In this document: positions 1-7,409 of the stretch, one piece after another
How the letters are laid out: each line of letters starts with the position of its first letter
Position numbering within the stretch: position 1 is the stretch's first letter
Assembly (NCBI GenBank): GCA_916720285.1
Contig: CAKAQP010000053.1
Location: 1 to 12,854 of the forward strand
Direction: 5' to 3'
Source: an uncultured Lachnoanaerobaculum sp.
GTDB lineage: Bacteria; Bacillota; Clostridia; Lachnospirales; Lachnospiraceae
Length of the DNA: 12,854 nucleotides
Made by a program: the position numbers and the translations under genes
Notes under the pieces: generated by a model
What the model saw: the letters and a program-made list of their open reading frames with translations, nothing else
What the model was told of the DNA's origin: nothing
The model's database searches: none

Positions 1-722
1 AGCTTTCCTGTTCCGTTTTGGGTCTCTTCAGTTGCAAGTACCGTATTTGTTGTGTCCTCTAAATACTTTGCTACTACATTTCCCGCATCCTTTCTCTTAT
101 AGTAATAAGTTATGGTTATAGGTGCTGTAGTATATACTCCATTGTCATTGCTTGGCAGGTTTGTAGTATCAAGATCAAAGTTTGCTATAGTCTGGGCACT
201 CTCTGAATATGGGAGGCCAAGCTTCTTTGTTCCGTCAAGTATCTTATCTGCATGTAACTGGGCATTTGTTCCTACTTCCAAGTACTTGACCGTTATATTT
301 CCTGCATTCTTTCTTCTATAGTAGTAATCCACTGTCTGTGGTGCCACTGTGAAGGTTCCGTTCTTATTTGCCGGTTGGGCTACCAACTCATAATTATTTA
401 TGGTCTCTTCTGTTGTGGTATAAGCAAGTCCAAGCTTATTTGCTCCCGGTTGTACTACTGTAGTTGCCAGCTCTGTGGTAGAGTTCTCCTCATAGTGATG
501 TACTGTCACATCTCCTGCAGCTTTTCTTACATAGTAGTAAGTTACTGTGGTATCTGTAAGTCCATACTCTCCGGTTGCATTTGTCGGAAGCGGAGTCTCC
601 GCCTCATAGAAATTGTCTGTTACAGGGACTGTTGTATATGGTGTACCGTTTGGCTGTCTTGTTGTCACAGTCGGTGAAAGTTCAGTATTATCCTCTCTTT
701 TTATATGCTTTACAACAAGATT
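1..722 (-). repeat. Tandem MucBP-like repeats in the surface protein
   Basis: Four units begin at about 722, 512, 299 and 80 (residues 1076, 1146, 1217 and 1290), spaced 70, 71 and 73 residues; the last is cut by the window edge. Each opens with a strand such as LVVKHIKRE, DVTVHHYEE, NITVKYLEV or NVVAKYLED. The three complete units close with an aromatic motif (TYYYVRKAAG, DYYYRRKNAG, TYYYKRKDAG). This matches the MucBP pattern of Gram-positive adhesins. The first unit is the most divergent, and more copies may lie to the left. Confidence 0.8.
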
Positions 723-3700
723 TGTATACACTGACTTAAGTCCCAAGTTCTTTATTTTACTTGTATTTGTTCTTGTAAGAGGAACTTCAAGTTCCACCCA
801 GTTTACATTTGGTACAGGTACCTGATTTTCCTTCATCTTTGACGGAAGACTTACTGTATTTGTAAAGTCATTTCCTATCATTGTTGCTGTACTTGCATTT
901 AAAGGTCTGATAATATCACCGGCTAAGGTCTCGATATATACCTTATAATCACCCTCTGTGCTTATCTTATCTTTAAATGTATAGTTTCCGTCATTATCTG
1001 TAAGTATTGTATCTATGACTGTTTCAACACCACCGTCTACCTTTACAAGTCTTACAGGTCTGTTTGCCGCTACGATATCTCCTGTATTGTAGCTTCCATT
1101 TTCATCTACATCATAGTATGCCTTACCTGCTATGATGTATTTATTTATGGTAACCTTTGAAATAAGTGACTCTGAAGCACCGTTTAGGTTGTTTCCATAC
1201 CATGATGCTACCGAGTTGTTTGCACTTGAACCTGCTTCAAGCTCCTTAGTCTCCGGTATCTTCACTCTATAAGTGAATACATCCGTACTTCCCGGAACTA
1301 ACTGATAAGAATTATTCATTACAGCCTTGAACATAGTAACACTTGACCAGTCTGTAACAGCTCCTGCCTGCACCCAGTTGGCTGCCGCATTGGCTTCAAT
1401 AGTTCCTGCAGGTGCATCAGTAGAATAGTAAACTGTATATCCTGCAGGTGCAGTTACAGGTCCTTGCAATATAGGATACATCTTTGAACCTCTGGCTACA
1501 TAGTTTCCATGCTCATCCTTTACTATTTCCTTATCGTTTTCATATGGGAATATATCCATTACATTGAGCTGTCTTGCATTATCTATGGAGTTATTCCAAG
1601 CTGATAATTTATATTCTACTATATCCCCGCTCTCTGCATTTATAGCCGCACTATAGTTTGTATCTGTGGTAAGCTTTTGCTTCTTTGTTAAGATAACTGC
1701 CCTTGGCGGTATAAAGTTAAACTTAAAGCTCTGGTATGAAAGTCTGTCATTTGTATTTCCATTGTTATTAGCATCATACTTATCAAGGAAGTCCACAGTC
1801 GCACTAGAATAGACTGTATTTGGAGCATATCCGCTTGCATCGGTTGAGTTATTATCCCAACTAAGGAATGCTTCTACAGTATGTTCACCCTCTTCAAGAC
1901 TTGTTGTAGGTTTAAAATCTATATATAATCTGTCAACTCCCCAAGCCTCACCTGTTGGATAAGTAAAATTATCCAAATCAAACACATAGGCTGTTTTTCC
2001 GGTACCCTTATAATTATCCACTCTCTGTGGTGTGGTATTTAGGGTAAATCTATATGCCGCCTGATATGTATGGTGCAATGCACTTTCAAACTCCAGCTCC
2101 GGATCTACCAGGAATATAAGTTTACCGTTTTGTACGGTTCTCTCTGTCCCAAGATATGAATAATATGTAGGTACCACATGATAACGTATGGTATCTCCCA
2201 GTTGTGCATTTGTAACTGACGGATTTCCATTAATATTTTGAGAATGTTTGTCTAATCTCAACTGTGCTATATCATTCTTATAATGTCTTCTGATAAGCGT
2301 TTCTCTTATTACAGAACCTGTATTTGATAAAGCATATGCTCTGTTATATGCTGTATAACCCTGTCCCGCAGCCAGTCTGTTTTGTATATTTGTTACTACA
2401 GGTGCAGTCAACTTTGATTCAACAAAAAGTCCGATAGCATTTTCAGCATAACCCGATATAGTTATTTCATCATCAAAGTCAAGTCTTATAGCTTTATAAT
2501 ACTTGGCTGTCATACTATGCTCTGTATTCCATGCAAAAAATTCATTTGTATCTGTTACATGAGTATAGTTTATATTTGTAGCAATTACTTCTTCACTGCC
2601 GTCATCATTTATTCCTATAAGTTTATTATGATTTAGCTTTGCCAAATTTGCCGCATCAAATTTGTCTTCCCAAACTCTGATTCCGTAACCTGTAAACTCT
2701 ACTTTTTCATTTGGTACATCTTTTATAGACTTAAACTTTGTTGTAGAACCTGTTACAGGCGTAGCACCCCAATACTGTGCTACATTAATTATCCATTTAT
2801 CCTTACCGCCATTATCACCTAAATGTACATATTTATCTCCGGTTACAACCGCCTTTGTCTGACCGTTCTCTGTTACCTCAGGAAATATATTTCTCTTATA
2901 CATATAGAGCTTCGGAGCATACCAGTAAGCTTTATAAACAAATGACTTTCTCTCTGTACTCATATCCACAGTACCGTCATCATTTATAAGATATGTAGTC
3001 TGCGGTATACTAACTCTTGTATAATTTGTTCCGTTTACACTCTGTGTACCGTTATGCTTTGCAGTAAACTTTAATAAATAGCTTAATGCACCTACATTCA
3101 TAGTTACATCCTGTGTAATGGTATGATTTACCGGATCATAGGTCCAGTCTGCATTATCCGGTAGACTTGGATCCCATACGATACTTGACGGCAATGTCAA
3201 AACAGTTCTTTTCTTTCTCCTGTCCACACCATAATTATTACCATCTATCTCTGTATCATGTATATGCTTTGTACCATTTTGTGCATATGAATACCATGTA
3301 TCTGTAAATCCGTTCTTTATATGTGTATGGCTTGCATCTGTCTCATCATCCGATACTACTACATTGGTATCTGTACCACCCTTGCTCCATCCGTTTATTG
3401 TACCGTTGTCCTGACTGTTTATACCCATAACATAGGTTTCTGCAGCGACTTGCTTTGTATCATTTGCAAGTTCTACTCCATCCTTTGTGAAAAGTCTTGT
3501 CTCTATAGTAGCTGTCTCACCCTTTGCAAACTTACCGTTTATCATGGTTGCTCTGAAAGGGTTAGATACCATCGGTCCCGGTGCAAGTACATTATATGTT
3601 ACTTTTATTTTCCAATATGTAGCATCCCATGTCACGGACACATTCTTTATAGTAGGAGAGCCTGAGACATCTGTTACTCTTGGCTGATTGAACTCACTTC

Positions 3701-3947
3701 TTTTTAAAGTTATTATTGAATACGGTTCCGTATAAGTATCACTTGACACGGTTACATTCAAATAATATGATTCCGGCTTTCCCGGAAGGGAAGTAGTTTG
3801 AGTTCCCTCCACATACGATATATTCGTAGTAGCGGAAGTTCCTCCACCGGTTGCCAGTGCTTCAATGGCGAAGAATTTCGACATCAAAAACAGAATCGTT
3901 ACCAGCATAAATAATAGAATATTTACTTTTTTTCCAATTCTAAACAA
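1..3947 (-). CDS. Large secreted surface protein with DUF11-like, SdrD/Cna-B-like and MucBP-like repeats (C-terminus outside window)
   Basis: The frame stays open for 1315 codons from a TTG at 3945-3947 to the left edge, so the stop and any LPXTG sorting signal lie outside. I chose the TTG because GGAGG (3954-3958) stands 6 nt upstream; the next in-frame ATG is codon 14, inside the hydrophobic core. Residues 1-32 look like a signal peptide: basic start (RIGKK), hydrophobic stretch, probable cleavage after ALA. Residues 33-750 are Thr/Asn/Tyr-rich, probably beta-stranded, and I do not recognise them. About 757-930 resembles DUF11 (GDIVEYKLSAWNNS). About 938-1015 resembles an SdrD_B/Cna-B module (GKAYYDVDENGSYNTGD). 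From 1076 onward come MucBP-like repeats. I saw no cysteine codon, as is common in isopeptide-stabilised wall proteins. A role as adhesin or wall-anchored protein binding host or partner surfaces is inferred. Codon use matches the neighbours, so recent transfer is not evident. Confidence 0.88.
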   Translation of the reverse strand, partial: MFRIGKKVNILLFMLVTILFLMSKFFAIEALATGGGTSATTNISYVEGTQTTSLPGKPESYYLNVTVSSDTYTEPYSIITLKRSEFNQPRVTDVSGSPTIKNVSVTWDATYWKIKVTYNVLAPGPMVSNPFRATMINGKFAKGETATIETRLFTKDGVELANDTKQVAAETYVMGINSQDNGTINGWSKGGTDTNVVVSDDETDASHTHIKNGFTDTWYSYAQNGTKHIHDTEIDGNNYGVDRRKKRTVLTLPSSIVWDPSLPDNADWTYDPVNHTITQDVTMNVGALSYLLKFTAKHNGTQSVNGTNYTRVSIPQTTYLINDDGTVDMSTERKSFVYKAYWYAPKLYMYKRNIFPEVTENGQTKAVVTGDKYVHLGDNGGKDKWIINVAQYWGATPVTGSTTKFKSIKDVPNEKVEFTGYGIRVWEDKFDAANLAKLNHNKLIGINDDGSEEVIATNINYTHVTDTNEFFAWNTEHSMTAKYYKAIRLDFDDEITISGYAENAIGLFVESKLTAPVVTNIQNRLAAGQGYTAYNRAYALSNTGSVIRETLIRRHYKNDIAQLRLDKHSQNINGNPSVTNAQLGDTIRYHVVPTYYSYLGTERTVQNGKLIFLVDPELEFESALHHTYQAAYRFTLNTTPQRVDNYKGTGKTAYVFDLDNFTYPTGEAWGVDRLYIDFKPTTSLEEGEHTVEAFLSWDNNSTDASGYAPNTVYSSATVDFLDKYDANNNGNTNDRLSYQSFKFNFIPPRAVILTKKQKLTTDTNYSAAINAESGDIVEYKLSAWNNSIDNARQLNVMDIFPYENDKEIVKDEHGNYVARGSKMYPILQGPVTAPAGYTVYYSTDAPAGTIEANAAANWVQAGAVTDWSSVTMFKAVMNNSYQLVPGSTDVFTYRVKIPETKELEAGSSANNSVASWYGNNLNGASESLISKVTINKYIIAGKAYYDVDENGSYNTGDIVAANRPVRLVKVDGGVETVIDTILTDNDGNYTFKDKISTEGDYKVYIETLAGDIIRPLNASTATMIGNDFTNTVSLPSKMKENQVPVPNVNWVELEVPLTRTNTSKIKNLGLKSVYTNLVVKHIKREDNTELSPTVTTRQPNGTPYTTVPVTDNFYEAETPLPTNATGEYGLTDTTVTYYYVRKAAGDVTVHHYEENSTTELATTVVQPGANKLGLAYTTTEETINNYELVAQPANKNGTFTVAPQTVDYYYRRKNAGNITVKYLEVGTNAQLHADKILDGTKKLGLPYSESAQTIANFDLDTTNLPSNDNGVYTTAPITITYYYKRKDAGNVVAKYLEDTTNTVLATEETQNGTGK

Positions 3948-4355
3948 GATACACCTCCATATGTTTTTCTTTTATCACTCTATATTTTCCGATCACCAAG
4001 TCTAAATACCGAGTCTTTTGCATTAAATAAAGAGCCACATTTTCATAAATATACCTATAGTATGTAACTCTTTAAAACACTTCTTTACTCATATAGCATA
4101 ACATTTTAAAGAAATAAATTCTATGATTTTTGTTTCCATTCATAAATTTTGGCAAATAGCATTATTTATATAAAAAACCTCAAATATTTTTTATCCGAAG
4201 TTTTTACAAATAATCATATAATCTTTTTTGTGATGATTTTCTATTCTTGCATTTATATAATACTGAAAGTTTTTATCAAATCAATATTCCTCTTTACTTT
4301 GGTGTATCTAACATTTTTTCAATATTAATCATTCTATTAAGTAGGTTTTGTTTAT
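3948..4355. other. AT-rich divergent intergenic region, no gene seen
   Basis: This spacer lies between the TTG start of the surface protein and the BirA operator of bioY. I find no convincing coding frame. It holds the GGAGG of the surface gene (3954-3958), a short direct repeat (CCAAGTCTA 3996-4004 and CCGAGTCTT 4009-4017, 13 bp apart), and a weak minus-strand promoter match further right. The rest is plain AT-rich sequence. Confidence 0.6.
4252..4279 (-). promoter_or_regulatory. Candidate sigma-A promoter for the surface protein gene
   Basis: On the minus strand TTGATA (4274-4279), a 16-nt spacer and TATAAA (4252-4257) give a fair sigma-A match. Transcription would begin near 4245 and leave a leader of about 300 nt. 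In such AT-rich DNA chance matches are common, so this is only a candidate. Confidence 0.28.
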
Positions 4356-4388
4356 ATTGTTAACTTTATTATATTTTAGGTTGACAAT
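4356..4388 (+). promoter_or_regulatory. BirA (biotin repressor) operator upstream of bioY
   Basis: ATTGTTAAC (4356-4364) and GTTGACAAT (4380-4388) form an inverted repeat with a 15-nt spacer and one mismatch between the 9-bp arms. This matches the known Gram-positive BirA site pattern (ATTGTTAAC, 14-16 nt, GTTAACAAT). The right arm contains the -35 hexamer of the bioY promoter, so biotinoyl-AMP-loaded BirA would block RNA polymerase. The birA gene is not in the window. Confidence 0.88.
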
Positions 4389-4409
4389 TATTTGCTTTTA
4401 TAATATCAT
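4381..4409 (+). promoter_or_regulatory. bioY promoter
   Basis: A consensus -35 TTGACA (4381-4386), a 17-nt spacer and TATCAT (4404-4409, 5 of 6 matches) give a strong sigma-A promoter. The -35 lies inside the right arm of the BirA operator. A better-looking TATAAT at 4399-4404 is only 12 nt from the -35 and was not chosen. Confidence 0.75.
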
Positions 4410-4444
4410 TCTCTTGTATTTTATTTTTACAGTAGGAGATTTTT

Positions 4445-4987
4445 ATGGCAAAGACTATTACAATAAAAAAAATGGCTATAGTATCGCTTATGACAGCCAT
4501 ACTATGTATTTTATCACCCATTTCCGTACCTATATTTATAAGTCCGGTACCTATTTCTTTGGGTGTACTTGCAATTTATCTGACTGCATATGTACTTGAA
4601 CCTGTGGAAGCACTTATATCGGTAGTTATATTCTTATTACTTGGTATATTCGGTTTACCTGTATTTTCAGGATATTTAGGCGGTGTTGGCAAAGTACTCG
4701 GACCTACAGGTGGATATATTATAGGATTTTTATTTACAGTATATGCAAGTTCGGTTTTTATTCATTTAAAGAAGGGTATCTTCTTTGACATTATAGGAAT
4801 GATTATAGGACTTGGAATTTGTTATTTCCTTGGTACAATGTGGTTTTCATTACAACAGGGAAAGGGATTTATCGCTTCACTATTATTATGTGTAGTACCG
4901 TTCTTAATAGGAGATGCAATAAAAATTGCTGTTGCAGCTATTATAGGACCTGAAATAAGTAAAAGATTAAATAAATCAAATATATAA
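4445..4987 (+). CDS. bioY: BioY, biotin-specific S-component of ECF transporter
   Basis: This 180-residue, very hydrophobic membrane protein has about six transmembrane segments. The BioY signature is clear: a Pro-rich first loop (ISPVPISLGVLA, 32-43), then GLPVFSGYLGGVGKVLGPTGGY (70-91, split by a Gly turn), and FLIGDAIKI (153-161) with the conserved Asp and Lys near the C-terminus. Length is normal for the family. It binds biotin in the membrane and works with the shared ECF module (EcfA, EcfA', EcfT), which is not encoded here. The ATG has AGGAGA (4434-4439) just upstream. It is monocistronic: its own promoter and BirA operator lie upstream and a hairpin terminator follows at once. It is the only plus-strand gene in the window. 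The operator suggests induction under biotin limitation, and import may mean biotin auxotrophy (inference). Confidence 0.95.
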   Translation: MAKTITIKKMAIVSLMTAILCILSPISVPIFISPVPISLGVLAIYLTAYVLEPVEALISVVIFLLLGIFGLPVFSGYLGGVGKVLGPTGGYIIGFLFTVYASSVFIHLKKGIFFDIIGMIIGLGICYFLGTMWFSLQQGKGFIASLLLCVVPFLIGDAIKIAVAAIIGPEISKRLNKSNI

Positions 4988-5028
4988 AAATAAGGCTATG
5001 AAAATTGAATTTTCATAGCCTTATTTTT
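4988..5028. terminator. Bidirectional intrinsic terminator between bioY and the par operon
   Basis: The arms at 4988-5006 and 5008-5026 are perfectly complementary around a G at 5007. In RNA the innermost pairs must open to form a small loop. The stem carries the GC-richer core AAGGCTATG / CATAGCCTT. A T run (5024-5028) follows on the plus strand and A4986-A4990 gives a T run on the minus strand, so it can stop transcription both ways. It begins right after the bioY stop, and its right arm ends immediately beside the stop codon of the convergent DUF4446 gene (5027-5029). Confidence 0.92.
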
Positions 5029-5530
5029 ATCTTTCTCTATAGCCCAAAGCCTGTTCCAATACTATTTTTTCTTCATCTGTAAGTACCTGATCTGTCTGAC
5101 CGTTTTCAACTATTTTTATATAATTAAAAGTAGTCTCTCTGGAGTGAATACTGTTTATTATATATCCTGAATTTCTGTAATCCAAAATACAAAGTGCAAA
5201 ACTTAATTTTCCACCCATTCCTTCAAATGCATCATATTTTAATATTCCTATTTTTTGCAGACAGTTTCTTTCAAGTCTGTTTAGCTCCCTGATAGCATCT
5301 CTGTTTAATCTGCTTTCGCTTTTTAAACTACGGATATCTTTTCTGAGTAGTATTATAATATCCTCAAGATTCTTTGCAGATTTACCGGCCATAAAATTAT
5401 CGTAGCTCTTAAAAAGTCTTCTGTATTTTACTCTATGTCTTACCATAGATATAAATAATATAAAGTTAAAAATAGCTACCACCAGGATAAAGCCAAACAA
5501 AACCCTATTATCAATTGTCAAATTTATCAT
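5027..5530 (-). CDS. DUF4446 family membrane-anchored protein
   Basis: The 167-residue product has an N-terminal transmembrane segment (about 10-30), a basic stretch (RHRVKYRR, 31-38), a charged helical/coiled-coil region (about 55-95) and the conserved DUF4446 core. The core reads KIGILKYDAFEGMGGKLSF (93-111) followed by FALCILDYRNSGYIINSIHSRE. The function of the family is unknown; in Clostridia it is commonly found just after parB. The ATG lies 4 nt after the parB stop, and its AGGA ribosome site overlaps the last parB codons, so it is very likely the third gene of parA-parB-DUF4446. A membrane-linked role in chromosome segregation or sporulation would be a guess from context only. Confidence 0.85.
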   Translation of the reverse strand: MINLTIDNRVLFGFILVVAIFNFILFISMVRHRVKYRRLFKSYDNFMAGKSAKNLEDIIILLRKDIRSLKSESRLNRDAIRELNRLERNCLQKIGILKYDAFEGMGGKLSFALCILDYRNSGYIINSIHSRETTFNYIKIVENGQTDQVLTDEEKIVLEQALGYRER

Positions 5531-5534
5531 CTTT

Positions 5535-6464
5535 TTATCCTAATGTCTTAAAAATATCCATTATTCTATCAAGCTCCACTTGAGAATAATATTCTATTTC
5601 AATTCTTCCCTTATTTTTATCTTTCTGGTTTATATGCACCTTGGTTCCAAGAACACCCTGAATGCTGTCTTCATACTCCTTATAAAATAAAGATAAATCT
5701 CTTGCAGTATCATCATCCCCCTTACTTAACTCTTCAAGATCCACCTTTTTCTTTTTTGATAAAGCCTTTGCAGCTTTTTCAGTATCTCTTACACTTAGAC
5801 TTCTCTTAATTATATCAAGAGCGAGCAATTCTCTTTTTCCTTCATCCTCAAGGCTTAACAAAGCCCTTGCATGTCCTGAAGATATCTTACCGTCAATCAT
5901 ATACTGCTGTATATTTTTACTGAGTTTTAAAAGTCTTAGAGAGTTGGTAATAGTAGAGCGGTTTTTTGCCACCTTATCTGATAATTCTTCTTGAGTTAAA
6001 TTATATTCCTCAATCAAACTTTTATATGCTAAAGCTTCTTCAATAGGATTCAGATCAGTTCTCTGAATATTCTCTATAATAGCAATTTCCTTAGCCTTTT
6101 GCTCATCATAATCTCTGACAACAACCGGAACTTCTGAAAGTCCTGCCGCCTGTGCGGCTCTCCATCTTCTTTCACCGGCAACTATTTCATATCTGTTTCC
6201 TACTTTTTTTACCAAAATAGGCTGTAATACTCCATATTGTTTCACTGAATTTGCAAGTTCATCAAGGCTTTCCTTATCAAACATCTTTCTTGGCTGATTT
6301 CTGTTTGGCTCTACCAATGAGATTTTTACCATTAGCTCACCGGCGCCTTTACCTGCATCTTCTTCTATATTTTTGTCAGCTGTTTCGTCAATTGCCGCTT
6401 TGGTTCCATTAATATTTCTAAGAAGAGCATCCGCTCCCTTTCCAAGTGCCATTCTCTTTGCCAT
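5535..6464 (-). CDS. parB: ParB/Spo0J chromosome partitioning CTPase
   Basis: This 309-residue protein binds parS, uses CTP to clamp and spread along DNA, and recruits SMC. The N-terminal segment (MAKRMALGKGADALL) resembles the ParA-stimulating peptide of Spo0J proteins. It is followed by NRNQPRKMF (54-62), GVLQPILV (78-85), the CTP-binding GERRWRA (98-104 region), ENIQR (131-135), a helix-turn-helix (about 155-180) and GHARALL (197-203), with a C-terminal dimerisation domain. R169 and the Gly of GHAR look ParB-type rather than Noc-type. The acidic/Gly linker at about 25-45 is variable. GGGAGG inside the last parA codons, 5 nt before the ATG, and a 2-nt gap after parA indicate translational coupling. 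Its likely targets, five parS-like sites, lie within 2.3 kb. Confidence 0.96.
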   Translation of the reverse strand: MAKRMALGKGADALLRNINGTKAAIDETADKNIEEDAGKGAGELMVKISLVEPNRNQPRKMFDKESLDELANSVKQYGVLQPILVKKVGNRYEIVAGERRWRAAQAAGLSEVPVVVRDYDEQKAKEIAIIENIQRTDLNPIEEALAYKSLIEEYNLTQEELSDKVAKNRSTITNSLRLLKLSKNIQQYMIDGKISSGHARALLSLEDEGKRELLALDIIKRSLSVRDTEKAAKALSKKKKVDLEELSKGDDDTARDLSLFYKEYEDSIQGVLGTKVHINQKDKNKGRIEIEYYSQVELDRIMDIFKTLG

Positions 6465-6466
6465 TT

Positions 6467-7249
6467 TTACCTCCCACTTTTGCTTAGTACTTCTGATGCC
6501 AACATTCTATATGCCTGTGCTCCGGTTGAAGTAGTGTCATATTCTGTTATTGGCATACCGAAGCTGGGAGCCTCCGCCAATTTAACATTTCTCGGTATTA
6601 TAGTTTCAAAAATATTCTCATCGGAAATAACACTCTTAACACCTTCTATAACCTGTCCGCTTAGATTATTTCTGGCATCGTACATTGTAAATACAATCCC
6701 TTCGATTTCAAGAGTAGGGTTAAGTCTTTCTCTGATAAGATTTACAGTTCTAAGCATCTGGTTTAATCCTTCAAGAGCATAATATTCACATTGAATAGGG
6801 ATAATTACACTGTCAGATGCCATAAAAGCATTTATAGTCAAAAGACTCAAACTTGGCGGACAGTCAATCAATATATAATCATACTGCTTATATATTTCAC
6901 TTATTTTTCTTCTCAAAGTTCTTTCTCTGTCTTCAAGTTCCAAAAGCTCAATTTCCGCACCGGATAAATCTACATTACTTGGAATGATATCAAGATTTTC
7001 CACCTCGGTATTTAGTATGGTATCATTTATATCTTCATCACCTATAATAACCTCATATATAGTCTTTTCCGTATTTAATTTATCTATTCCAAGTCCACTT
7101 GATAAATTCCCCTGTGGATCAAAATCTATTGCCAAAACACTTTGTCCTGCCTCCGCTAAAGCAGCTGAAAGATTAACAGCGGTAGTAGTTTTACCTACAC
7201 CACCTTTTTGATTTGCAAATGAAATAATTTTTGTCATAATATCATTCAA
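6467..7249 (-). CDS. parA: ParA/Soj chromosome partitioning ATPase
   Basis: This is a deviant-Walker P-loop ATPase that binds DNA non-specifically as an ATP dimer and drives ParB-parS segregation; in Bacillus, Soj also controls DnaA. Counting from the TTG, Walker A is KGGVGKTTT (15-23) with signature Lys15, Walker A' is DFDPQGN (42-48) and Walker B is YILIDCPP (125-132). Length (260) is normal. Two starts compete. The TTG at 7247-7249 lies 11 nt from AAAGGA (7261-7266). The ATG at 7235-7237 gives MTKIISFANQKGG, the usual start of the family, but is 23 nt from AAAGGA unless the intervening hairpin folds out. The outer start is given here; I favour the ATG. A possible -10 (TATAAT, 7367-7372, minus) has no clear -35. 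It heads the parA-parB-DUF4446 operon, with a parS site in its leader. Confidence 0.96.
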   Translation of the reverse strand: MNDIMTKIISFANQKGGVGKTTTAVNLSAALAEAGQSVLAIDFDPQGNLSSGLGIDKLNTEKTIYEVIIGDEDINDTILNTEVENLDIIPSNVDLSGAEIELLELEDRERTLRRKISEIYKQYDYILIDCPPSLSLLTINAFMASDSVIIPIQCEYYALEGLNQMLRTVNLIRERLNPTLEIEGIVFTMYDARNNLSGQVIEGVKSVISDENIFETIIPRNVKLAEAPSFGMPITEYDTTSTGAQAYRMLASEVLSKSGR

Positions 7250-7266
7250 GCAATTGCTTGTCCTTT
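7247..7266 (-). promoter_or_regulatory. parA translation-initiation region with a 14-bp palindrome between SD and start
   Basis: The Shine-Dalgarno AAAGGA (7261-7266) abuts a perfect palindrome CAAGCAATTGCTTG (7247-7260), whose last three bases are the candidate TTG start. The RNA can fold as a 5-bp stem with an AATT loop. If it does, the SD is brought to 9 nt from the in-frame ATG at 7235-7237. It could instead be a DNA operator. Confidence 0.6.
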
Positions 7267-7275
7267 CTATATTTA

Positions 7276-7291
7276 TGTTTCCCGTGAAACA
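7276..7291. promoter_or_regulatory. parS-like ParB-binding site 1 (CCGT core)
   Basis: TGTTTCCCGTGAAACA differs from canonical parS (TGTTTCACGTGAAACA) at one position. It lies in the parA leader, 10 bp upstream of the Shine-Dalgarno, so ParB binding could affect parA expression (inference). Confidence 0.85.
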
Positions 7292-7389
7292 TTTTTATTT
7301 TTATTATTTTCGTTCTTTATTTTGTCCGAAAAGAACCATATATTTCCTTGTCTTTTTCGAACTTCCATTATAATATCTTTTTAAATAAA

Positions 7390-7405
7390 TGTTTCCCGTG
7401 AAACA
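7390..7405. promoter_or_regulatory. parS-like ParB-binding site 2 (CCGT core)
   Basis: The 16-mer is identical to site 1 and lies 114 bp from it. It starts 5 bp past the stop codon of the hydrolase gene. On the minus strand its RNA forms ATGTTTC-ACGG-GAAACAT followed by TTATTT, so it may also act as a weak terminator (inference). Confidence 0.85.
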
Positions 7406-7409
7406 TTCT

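Noticed and set aside
112..825. Plus-strand open frames of 69, 100 and 70 codons
   Set aside because: They lie antisense to the MucBP-like repeats of the long minus-strand frame, are rich in Cys/Ser/Val from reverse-complemented Thr/Tyr/Asn codons, and have no ribosome binding site.
3321..3687. Plus-strand open frames of 114 and 66 codons
   Set aside because: They are antisense to the continuous surface-protein frame and have unnatural composition (many Cys, Tyr and Ile).
4399..4404. Consensus TATAAT as the bioY -10
   Set aside because: It is only 12 nt from the -35 TTGACA; TATCAT at 4404-4409 has the correct 17-nt spacing.
4348..4599. Plus-strand 83-codon frame overlapping bioY
   Set aside because: It runs across the BirA operator and promoter in a different frame from bioY, with no ribosome site; bioY is certain.
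7321..7332. Spo0A-box-like TTTGTCCGAAAA between parA and the hydrolase gene
   Set aside because: It has an extra C relative to the TGTCGAA core, so I do not call it. A nearby GTTCTTT/AAAGAAC inverted repeat (7312-7318, 7330-7336) is short and has no T run.
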